The notes beneath the pieces were generated by a model. It ran no database searches. It worked only from the letters and a program-made list of their open reading frames with translations, and had not been told where the DNA came from. Positions 12,166 to 21,840 of a stretch of DNA of 64,000 bases are shown here, one piece after another. The stretch is from Onchocerca volvulus (Eukaryota > Nematoda > Chromadorea > Rhabditida > Onchocercidae). Within the stretch, counting starts at the first letter, position 1. Each line of letters opens with the position of its first letter. The DNA lies in the NCBI GenBank assembly GCA_000499405.2, contig HG738138.1, positions 11,034,888 through 11,098,887 on the forward strand, given 5' to 3'. Position numbers and translations under genes: made by a program.

Positions 12166-13206
12166 ATGGACCCTAACGAAATTTTTGATGAAGAAATTCT
12201 CGTGAGGGAAGCGACGGATTCCGAAATTTTTGACGAAGAAATTCTCGTGAGAGAAACGATGGATTCCGAAATTTTTGACGAAGAAATTCTCGCAAGAGAA
12301 CCGACAGATTCCGAAATTTTTGGCGAAGAAATTCTCGCAAGAGAACCAACAGATTCCGAAGTTTTTAACGAGGAAATTCTCGCGAGAGGACCGAGAGATT
12401 CGATTAATGCTTCGGGAGATAACTCATATCTTGCCGATTTTTCCCTTTCGAATCCTCCAGCTCCGCTTTGCCATAGTACCTCCACTGAAAATACCAACAA
12501 TCATTTGGAAAATAGTATTTTCAATTCTGCAATTAGTGCTATCGAAAATACGAATTCGGCTGGTAGCTATGGAGTTGCTGTCGAAGTAGTCTCGAATCCA
12601 ATTTTGCTTGGTCGTGTTACTACTCCTTGTGACATGAACACAGGCAAGAAAAACCTGAATCCGCTTGCATCCAGCAAGGAAACAACAACCGAACCGAGCC
12701 CAGGATCTTCAGGGCATCAGTATTGGCTTCGGGAACGCAAACATAAGCTTAACGCATTTGGTGATGTAAGTTTGTGAAAACTAAGCAATCGTTCAAATGA
12801 TTTATTTATTTTTTTTCAGATAGTATTTATTTACTGTCCATTTCAAATACTTTTTCAGCAAATTTTATCCGTCAAATTTTATGCCATTATTGTCGCATGC
12901 TAAGTTTTTCTTTTGTCGAGCTTTACGCTTTGCTAATGTAAAAAAGAGAAAAACAAATTGAAAAACATGGTCGAGTTGAAGATTCATAAAAGTTACGAAC
13001 CCGACCGATTTTTCTAGGCTGGAGAAAAAATCTCACGTGTCAAAAACGTTTTCAAAAAAAGACGTGGCAAGAAGAAGCAGTCTTATAAAGTGCCGAAAAA
13101 GCTTATCAAAGTAATTGATTACGGAGAGATCAACAACAATACCTTCCCGAATGATGATGATGATGATGATGATCAGCATCCGTTTATATTCGTCAATATT
13201 GATTAA
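12166..13206 (+). CDS. acidic-repeat protein with basic/Asp-rich tail
   Basis: Two exons, 12166-12765 (GGTGAT|gtaagt) and 13018-13206 (TTTCTAG acceptor), join in phase 0 to encode 262 residues. I do not recognise a family. The N-terminus is five tandem acidic repeats of the DSEIFDEEILxRExx type (residues 2-77). Next is a Ser/Asn/Thr-rich middle, then a short conserved-looking segment YWLRERKHKLNAFGD at the exon junction. Exon 2 starts with a basic stretch (KNVFKKRRGKKKQ), a probable nuclear localisation signal, and ends with seven consecutive Asp and QHPFIFVNID. There is no signal peptide or membrane segment. Base composition is clearly less AT-rich than the flanks. The open frame reaches back to 12121 without an ATG, so an upstream exon via the CTACCAG acceptor is possible. 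An AATAAA lies 200 bases past the stop. Confidence 0.72.
12169..12396 (+). repeat. five 45-bp coding tandem repeats
   Basis: One 48-base leading unit and four 45-base units (starts 12169, 12217, 12262, 12307, 12352), each encoding a 15-16 residue acidic block with the core IFDEEILxRE. Units 2-4 are almost identical at the DNA level, implying recent expansion or gene conversion. The antisense strand is also open here only because the repeat period is a multiple of three. Confidence 0.9.
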
Positions 13207-13406
13207 GATCAAGAAAATTTTTCCTGATTTTTCTTTTTTTTTTTTTCTTTATCTTGTGTCCTCAATTCCTTTTTCCTGGGGTTTTATTTTATTCTTATTT
13301 TTTCTCAAGGTATTTTTTTGAAGCAATCATTGTTGTTTGAAGATTCGATTTGAATTTTATCGTATCGTGAATTTTATCGTCTTTTTTTTTTGTAAAAGTC
13401 TCGTCG

Positions 13407-13412
13407 AATAAA
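13407..13412 (+). terminator. AATAAA poly(A) signal
   Basis: Poly(A) signal motif 200 bases after the stop of the acidic-repeat protein gene, within T-rich DNA. Confidence 0.55.
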
Positions 13413-13439
13413 ATTTTTTGAAATGATGTATTGCATGCA

Positions 13440-13660
13440 TGCCAAAATACACGCAGCGTTGCATGATAAATTAAGTTGTTGAATATCTTACATCCAATTG
13501 TACGCGTAATTTCTCAGCACAAAACTTCAACAAACTTCGTCATCTTCGTTCCTTATCGTTGTGTATTCCCGATCCATCGATGATGAAAGCATCAGAACTG
13601 TGTAAAGTCCTTTTTGTATGTGTTTCAACACGTAAATAATGCATGAAAACTGCACGAATT
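13440..13660. other. less AT-rich patch open in several frames
   Basis: Downstream of the repeat-protein gene. The plus strand is open for about 55 codons in one frame (ending at a TAA near 13640, including NFNKLRHLRSLSLCIPDP) and for about 35 in another. The minus strand is also open with MLSSSMDREYTTIRNEDDEV. With competing frames I cannot say which, if any, is coding. It may be a 3' UTR extension, an extra exon or a small antisense gene. Confidence 0.3.
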
Positions 13661-16600
13661 ATAATCGAGATTGGATTTTTTGCTTTCAAATTGAATGCTC
13701 TTTGCACTAAAATTTTGACCTATTGCCTATATCAATGAAGAATTTTAAGATTATCATTTATCATACAAAGAGAATCCAATTTGGATGTGTCATGTGATGA
13801 TAAGGAAAAGTTGTTGTAATTGAATAAAAAGGTAGCGAATGTAATCAACTTTTTGAAATAAAGAATTTATTATTCTAGAAAATATCAAATAACTTAAGGA
13901 TCATAATTAATGATCTAATTAGCGAGTAAATTAATGCTATTTTATTCTCTTGCTTTATAAATCTTTTTATAATATAACTAAATTTAATAAAAGTATCGCT
14001 AATAAATATAATTTATAGTTGATAAGAAGAGTTACGGAAATGTAATTTAAAAAGCAGAGAAAATATAAATATCGATTTTTTTGTTGTTATGCAAATTTTC
14101 TCCTTGCAAAAAGTTGTTCTTATGATACATTAAGATAAAAGAAGAGGTAAGGCGTATAAGATAGCATTAATCTTGTACAATAACATCTATATTATTTGAA
14201 TAATTATAATTTATTTCATCGGGGCAAATTTCAAATATATTCTTAATAAACATAAAAATATATTATACTATTCAATCATTCCATTTCTATTAACTTCAAT
14301 ATTTTTTTCAATTTCTATTTCTGATATCCCTTTTTTTTCTCCTACAAGATCAATTTTACAGAATATTGGTAATGAATTATTAGCTGATTAAAGGATGAAA
14401 TGAATATAATATTTTAATGGAAATCGAAGATATTGGCTTAGAAGCTAAGTGTTCAAAATTCATAGGGCATTTCATTTGTGATTTTGTCAAATCGTATTTT
14501 TAAAATCAATTCACATACATAAAAATTTGTATTAATTAGATCTTATCTTTTGGATTTTTCCAAAATATTTCGCTTTATCTCATAAAGTCTCATTTATTCG
14601 ATGATTGAAGATTAACGATTGATAAGTTTTTAAAACTTTTTTCAACTTAGTTTTTTGTTTGAAGTTTCACCCGGAATTTTTCATAAAAATTTTCATTTAA
14701 AAAATGAACAACTTCAGAATCCAACCATCACCAAATGTTATGATCTTATCGTGATTCGATTCGATCAGTTTAAATTTTCTTTTTCCACAGTATGATTAGT
14801 TTCATCTTATATCAAACGGTAATATATATTATAAAAATCGCGTGCAAAGTTTCCATTTGGAAGATTAACAATAACGAAGAAACGCGTTAGAATTTTACTA
14901 TGAATTCGGTTTATCTAAACTAAAAAAAAGAAGTTTTCAAAGCAGTGGAAGTATTCCATTTTAAATAATTGTTGGATTTTCTTTCTCTTCTAAATATTCT
15001 AAAGTAAAACTGAGAGGATGGAAAGTCGTCAAAAATTTTCATGGGAGGGACTGCTTTGTAATGAAAAAAAGGTTCGAAATTTTGGAATTGTTTTTCATTT
15101 CATAAAAATGAGTCGATCTGTTCATTTTTAAATGACATGCTATTTATAAGAGCGTTTCACTTTTATATCAATGTATATTTCTATGACTGATCCTAGAATA
15201 ATCTGTTGTTTGGATGGAAAGAATTCTGGTTCAATTTCTTTATTGAGTGCGCAATTCTTTTCTTTTTCATCATATCACTAATTAAAAAGTACGATGTGTT
15301 TAAAATTGATTACACAGCAACTGATCTGATTTCGTGACAAAAATGATAACGAAAAAATGATATAAATTAGGATTAGGATAACATTATTTATGAATGGATC
15401 AAAAAATTTTTCGAAAAAAAATTAAAGATTATGACTAAAAGAGAATAAAATATTTAAAATGGGGCATTTATATGAAATTTCTAACAACTGTAGAAATTTG
15501 GAAAAGAATTTCCTATGTAATATCGAAAAACTTAATTAACTGCTACAGATGTTATAAGTGTTTTAGCGAATTGCTTTCTACGAAACAAAATTTATTTAAC
15601 AGTTTTAAATTTGATAAATAAATTGAGTTTTTTTTTCCTCGCCAATAGTGGGAATAAATTTGAATCAGTAATGCAAAGAAAATTCAGTCATAAATTTTTC
15701 AAAAATGTTATTTATAACGAAATACTTATTTTGCGGATGGTTACTAATTTTCTATTATTTCTAGCAAAGCAAGATTTTTCTAAGCTGTCTTATGTTGTCA
15801 ATATTTTTGATATTTTAATGGATTCTTTCAATTTAAGCTTTATTTAAGAGTAACTTTGCCAAGCTAATTCTTTATTTATTTATATAATATATTGGAATGA
15901 GTGAAACACAAATGTAATCATTTTCCGAACCACAACTAGTCAATTTTAAATAATATTTCACAAATATTTCAATTTTTCAGTTTTTGAAATTTTCAACTTC
16001 ATGTGTTGTTTTCCAAAACTTATGATTATCTTATTTAAAATAATTATAACAAAACTTTAAACGACCCAGAAAGTTTTTGAAATGAATTCTGGATCCTACC
16101 AATTTTAAAGCATATTTAATTTGATAATTGTATTTTAATTTCACAAAGAAATTAGTTGGATTTCATAATTTTTCGCAAATTCATAATTATTTTATATTTA
16201 TTTCAATGCCATTCAGTAATTTGATACACTTTCATTACTGTCTTCTTTTTTGTTTTCAATTTAGTTTAAAATTATGAGTTATTATTTTCTTATTTAATAT
16301 TTCATTTTGTCTAACTTATCTGATATACCAAAAGGATGACTGTATGCCAAATAAGTAATGTATTTTGTTTCATCTGAAATTTTTTCTTTTCACTTTTTTC
16401 AATGATTCAGGTGTTCGAGAGCATTTGAATTAGATGAAAAAATGAAATGAAAGATAAGAGATAATTGATAAAAGAAAATAAATAAGAATTCGATCTCATT
16501 ATACTTTAAAAAATCGAGCAAAGACTTGCTTTATGGATGATTGATTGTCAATCAAGGACTGTTTTGGAAAATTACCAGACCCATCAAAATGATTAAAATT

Positions 16601-18081
16601 GAATTTTTTTGTCTGTCATGAAATTTGAGCACAAGCTATATTTATATATGTACAATACATTCAAAAAGAATGCATAAATTTCAAAAATAAGATTTGCGAG
16701 ATTGTTTTACATGGAAAGATAAATTAGCTGTCAAACAAGGTTGGACATCTTTTCTTAGTGGAAAATATGAAATAAAGAAGAGAACATTTGTCAAAATTTG
16801 TCAGAATTAGAGAAAATTCTAAAATTACTTTTATAAATTGTCAACATATTTCTTAAAATGTTATTGCTTTTTTAGCTAGAAGTCTTTCATTTTTTTTATA
16901 AAAATTGAGAATGGAGTACAAGATCCATGTAAAGTATTTAAAGATGATTACTACTTTTGAGAATTAGAATCTCCTTTTTCTTAGAATTTTTAATTAAGAA
17001 ATTGGCTGATTTTTTTTTTTTTCAGACTTTTCAACGATTTCGTATAATTGTCAATTTTGCATCATCACTAGGCAGTAATTTCTTCATCAGCTCTTGTATC
17101 GTTGATTGTAACTTGCCGATTTCAATTTAATTCTTCTTATTTGGAATTGTTTCACCTTTTCCCGTTTTTCTTATGTGAGAGTTTATGAGGGAAAGTAAAG
17201 ATGAAAATTTTTCGGAATTAGGAAAGATTTTGTGACAAATTCAATTCAATTTAATTTTATCATAATAAAACTTATATGAATGGCTTATTATTTTGTAACA
17301 AAGTCCATTTTTCATTTTGATAAGATGAAGTAAAACTTGCTGATTTCAATTTAATTTTTCCTAATTGGAATTGTTTCGGTAAATTATTTTGTTATGAATG
17401 GATATGAACTTATAACGATCAATATTAGATCGCAATTAGAAGTATAAAATTATTTATTCATCAGTTTTCCCCGATTTTCCAAAATTTATTAAAATTTGTG
17501 CTAAATTTAAGCAACAAAGAATTGCGGGAGTATGCTGTAGAAGACTGAAATTAAATTTAGAAAAAATTTAGAAATGTATGAATTGATCATTCAGTAGAAT
17601 GAGCAATTATTTTGAAAAAAAATTATTTTCTGAAAAGCATGTAATCTTTTTAACTTTTTTGCTTCATTTTAATAAATAATTAATTGTAATTTTTTTTCAA
17701 ATGATTTATCTACATAGTTCGTTTTCTTCTTTAACTCTTTTTTATCGATTTGAAAATGAAGTTAAATAGCTTTTGCAACTTCGATAAATGCTTTAAAGTT
17801 AAAATTTAAGATTTTAACGTTTCTTTCGCTTACTTTCCACACTTAATTTCTTATGCATCATTTAGAAAAAAAAAAAAAAAAAGGAAAGAAAATGTGTAAT
17901 TCAAATAAATGAAACCTTTGTTTCCTTAATCTATGAAAATTTGTTAGATATAAAAAAAGTTTTCGAAATTTTTTGCATCAATTCTTATCATTTTTTGAAA
18001 TGGATTTCAAACCGAAATCAAATATCTACGAAATATATTTCCTAATTTCAGGTTTCTTCCACAAGAATTTGATGATACATC
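13661..18081. other. intergenic AT-rich stretch
   Basis: I see no exon-like island. The open frame at 15611-15847 is Phe/Asn/Lys-rich with no splice support. A poly(A) tract lies at 17868-17882. Confidence 0.5.
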
Positions 18082-20199
18082 ATGCAACTCACAACGATGT
18101 TACGCTATTCGATGATACAAATGACGATATTAACCAGCACGTTAATCCATTTTGCTTATTCCGATCAGGAAAATAAATGTCTCGATCAATTTGGCCCTGT
18201 TTACTGTAATTTACTAGAAAAATTGTATGAAGTGAGAAATTCTTTTGATCTTTGTTCTTTTTAAAACAATTCATCATTAAATCGAAAAGATTTTGTTTTA
18301 AGTATTAACTTTAATAATCCATAAGTCATTTCATACGTTTGTTTACCTTTAATTTGTTTTTTTTTTTTTTTTTTTTCAAAGAGAGAATAATTGAAAATTG
18401 TGTTAAAATACATGCAAAACAGATTAGCACGCTAAATTACACCAAAAATTTCGCATTTTTCAATCCTTTATCTATCAAGCAAGAAAAAAAGAAATGGAAA
18501 TATTTTTCATTTTAGTATATTTACGAAATATAATATGGAGTAAAAAATTCAGCAGCATTAATAAGAAATAAACTGAGGAAAGAAATTGAAATTAAAAAAA
18601 AAAAATAAGAAGCTTTCTGACTTTTGTTGGTGAGAACAAGACAGACAACAATGAACTTCTAATTACTGGGGATTTTAATGAGTATTTAATTTTCAAAGAA
18701 TTCTGTGAGTAATCAACTGCTTGGAAGATTTTGGAAAGAATGCCACAGTTTGTAAAACTTTTCAGGAAAATACTAGTAATAAATATAATGTTGAATTATA
18801 TTCATGACTATCATTGAATTTGTAAAAATTTCATATTACACTATAACATCAAATTGCTTGTCATTTATTCAATCAAATCAAAATTTTATTATTTTGTTTT
18901 GATCTTGAGCCAAGATCTTGTTTAATTTTTCTATTTTTCTATTCTTCCTTGAAAGGTTTCTTTTTTATATTTCCTAAGCCATTCCATATTTCACATCATT
19001 ATCAATTTTAAAAGACGCTAAAATATAATATGTTAATTGATTAATAATTGTTTTTCAAATTAATTTTGATCATTTATTTCCTGATGTAAAAAGAATATAA
19101 AACTAACATTAGCTTACTAAAAATATTTGGAAAAATAAATTACTAATTAATCATTTTTCTTGTTTCGTTTCGTTTTTTTTAATCATTTGTATGTTTTATT
19201 TTGTTTTTTCCTAATTATTAATTATTTATTACACTTTGTTAAGATTCAACAGCCTATGCGAATGTCGTTGATGCAACAACTGAATCAGAAGCGTTCGCTG
19301 AATAAAGCACGAAGCAAATTGATTAAATCAAGCAGATTTTGGGGAAAACGTAAAGATGATACGGTAGTTGCTAATTAATTATTTCAATATCAATATTTTT
19401 AAGATTAAATTTCTAAAATTTGGAATTTTTTTCATGTTGGAAAGTTGAGCAAATTAACGAAATGCCATTTAATGAAATATTTCTATAATTTTTTTAAAAG
19501 AAACTTCAAATTTATTAGAAGCATTTGTAATGGGTGTTGTGAGTTATGCCTTTCATGACATTGTAAATCATCAATGTCATATATGTCAGAAGTTTCGAAA
19601 TCAAGCATATTTTAAATTCAATTGTCCATATCATAAGAAAAGTGAGAAAAAACGAGCTTAATCTAATTGAATTGAAGCTTGTTAGTTTTCATAACTACCA
19701 AACTTCGAAATGCTTAAATTATACAATAGAATAGTTTGTACTCTAGAAATTTTATTAAATAGAGTTTTGAAATTTATGAAATTTTGTCGGGGAAAAGATT
19801 GGCAAATTTTAATTTTTGTTCGTTTCAGTTTGACAGAGATAGTGCAGCTGCAATCTTGGACAATATAAATTCGGGTATATCGAAATATTTCGTCTTTTTT
19901 TTTTTAATTCTTTTGAATCTCTATTATTTAATATAAATTTTTACGGTTCTTTAGTAGTGTAACTTAATTTAGTCTCAATACTTCACAAATGCTCCATCCT
20001 AACCTGTTTTTTTTTTTTTTTGTGGTTTTGTAGCTGTTCGGATACTAAACAGCACAGGAACAATTTATAAATAGATCAAATTTACTTAAAAAGTTTTCAA
20101 ATTTATTTAAAAAAGAAAAACTTTATTTCAGATGGATCAGACAAACAATCAGGCCATCAGAAGCTTGGTCTTACAATGTCGAGTCGTTTCTGGGGTTGA
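18082..20199 (+). CDS. putative SSRFWamide neuropeptide precursor
   Basis: Four exons, 18082-18231, 19244-19363, 19829-19874 and 20132-20199, join in phases 0, 0 and 1 to encode 127 residues. Residues 1-27 look like a signal peptide (MTILTSTLIHFAYS before DQENKC), with an in-frame TGA just upstream of the ATG. A spacer with Cys33 and Cys42 follows. Residues 66-67 are KR; then a 16-residue segment ends SSRFWG and is followed by KRK (85-87). The protein ends with a second copy, KLGLTMSSRFWG, directly before the TGA. This is the layout of an amidated neuropeptide precursor: convertase sites plus a Gly amide donor, predicting peptides ending in SSRFW-amide. An AATAAA lies 21 bases past the stop. 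I do not know a named nematode family with an -SSRFWamide end. Exon joins are inferred, but the motif repeated in separate exons and the intact frame support them. Confidence 0.75.
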
Positions 20200-20219
20200 G
20201 TAATCAACAAATCATATAC

Positions 20220-20225
20220 AATAAA
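20220..20225 (+). terminator. AATAAA poly(A) signal, neuropeptide gene
   Basis: AATAAA 21 bases after the neuropeptide stop, implying a very short 3' UTR. Confidence 0.6.
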
Positions 20226-21064
20226 ATCATTTTGGCATATTTCTTTAACAAACATTTTATTGATTTACCATTTATTCAAAAATTTTCATGAAAAAAAAAA
20301 GCAATGGCTTTGTAAAATTTGCATCACAAGTTGTTATCTAAAATTTCCATAGATTTCATTTTTATAGAACCCATTCAAGGCTACTACATATAATCCAAAT
20401 TATCAATTTGTTAGAGCTATCATTTTTATTATCATATCGTAATAAGTTTTTTTTTTTTTTGGCTCACAAACATTGGAAATGAAACTTTTCGTCTCATAAT
20501 TAATAATCAATTCTTGTCATACCTACCGACTATCAGGATTCTCATTAATAATATATTCATTCATTTATCGTATTCACAAAATGACACAGAGTACAGTACT
20601 TCTGTCAAAGTCATGTATCAATGGACTATCAGGAATTAAAATTGAAATCGAAATTGAAAATGGATTTATAATTTGAAAAAACTGGGAAAAGTTGTTATGA
20701 AGAAAAAATTTTCCTTTTTTCCCCATAAATCTCTGAAACTGATAAAATGCATACATGAATATGAAATTTTCAGAATTATAACCCGATTCATTATTCATCA
20801 TTTTCTGGGCTTATCAATATTATCAAATAATCATATTAGCACCGCCCTATATTACAATAAATAATCATTCAAATTTTGCTAAATTTACCGAACTAAATCG
20901 TTTAATTCATTTCTCAAGCATTTGTTCATTCCTTTGACATAATTCATATGATCAATTTTTTCCTATTTGCTAAGTTTTATAACACCAGATTAGTTTAGCA
21001 AGTAGGCATCATAGTACTTCATAGTTTGAAATTTTTTTTTTTTTTAGCATAATTCATTGTGCAG

Positions 21065-21184
21065 CATTTGACCTTTCGCAACAGAATGTCGCAAGGTATT
21101 CGTTCGAACATCTACCGAAGTCGCAACAAGTTGTTGCAACACCTTGATGATAACTACGATTTGATGTCTTGTCGACATCTGTAA
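21065..21184 (+). CDS. candidate terminal exon near neuropeptide gene
   Basis: After a GTGCAG acceptor, 39 codons run to a TAA, including MSQGIRSNIYRSRNKLLQHL and DDNYDLMSCRHL. Codons are enriched in C-ending choices (AAC, ATC, TAC, CGC) compared with the flanks, and an AATAAA follows at 21212-21217, 28 bases past the stop, much as in the neuropeptide gene. Entry is phase 0, so it could be spliced to neuropeptide exon 1 or 2 as an alternative end, or belong to a separate gene. A better pyrimidine-rich acceptor at 21047 would open a different frame, and the minus strand is also open here, so frame and owner are uncertain. Confidence 0.35.
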   Translation, partial: HLTFRNRMSQGIRSNIYRSRNKLLQHLDDNYDLMSCRHL

Positions 21185-21211
21185 TTTACAGTTCAACATT
21201 CGGAAGAAACA

Positions 21212-21217
21212 AATAAA
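21212..21217 (+). terminator. AATAAA poly(A) signal
   Basis: Follows the candidate terminal exon ending at 21184. Confidence 0.4.
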
Positions 21218-21740
21218 ATATTTTTAAGATTTCAATTGTCATCATATTGTGAATTTTATTACCGAAATGATTTTTCTGTTATATTTTCAGGTTTATCACA
21301 AAAGTGATAATCATCTCTTTGATAAGACTCAGGAATTCTTTTTATTAATATCCATGAAATCCATTTGTTCGTACCTTTTCAATCTTCTCAATTTGTTATG
21401 GAGAGAATTTTTCGTTCAATAATTTTTTCAGTTCAATAAATACTCGTCCCAATATATCCTATGATTTGATAATTATGTGAAAGCTTGAAATTATGTTCAA
21501 AAGAATTTGCATGATAAGCAAAAGCGAAAGTAAACCATAAGATTGAAGAAAACAAGTAAAATAATAAGATTAATTGATATTCTTCTTGTTCTTTCGAAGA
21601 ATTAATCGACATCATGACCGAAATTTCGAGAAAAAATCAACAATTTTTGAGATAAATTAAGCACTTTTAGGCTAAAAAAAATTATAAATTCGACGACTGG
21701 ATTCTGAATTAGTTTGCTATGATAATTGAAGTTATCCTAG

Positions 21741-21840
21741 TGATGCATCTGCTACCGAAGATCAATCACAGACAGCCGGATGTTCGACTTGCAGATTGCC
21801 TTTTCCGGAGCCAAAGATATTGTCTTCTAGGATTAAATGA
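21741..21840 (+). CDS. candidate terminal exon, CxxC-containing
   Basis: After a TATCCTAG acceptor, one split-codon base and 32 codons run to a TGA. The segment reads DASATEDQSQTAGCSTCRLP and then FPEPKILSSRIK. It is less AT-rich than its surroundings and contains a CSTC motif. An alternative frame, reading a segment starting MHLLPKINHRQPD, is also open, so the frame is not certain. No matching upstream exon was found. Confidence 0.28.

Noticed and set aside
12111..12500. 129-codon minus-strand open frame
   Set aside because: It is the antisense shadow of the 45-bp coding repeats; the repeat period of 45 keeps all copies in one antisense frame. The plus frame has the splice sites and continues into exon 2.
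12275..12589. Plus-strand open frame in the second frame of the repeat gene
   Set aside because: Shadow of the same 45-bp repeats with no splice support.
17973..18176. Plus-strand frame overlapping neuropeptide exon 1
   Set aside because: A different frame from the signal peptide; it does not join to the SSRFWG exons.
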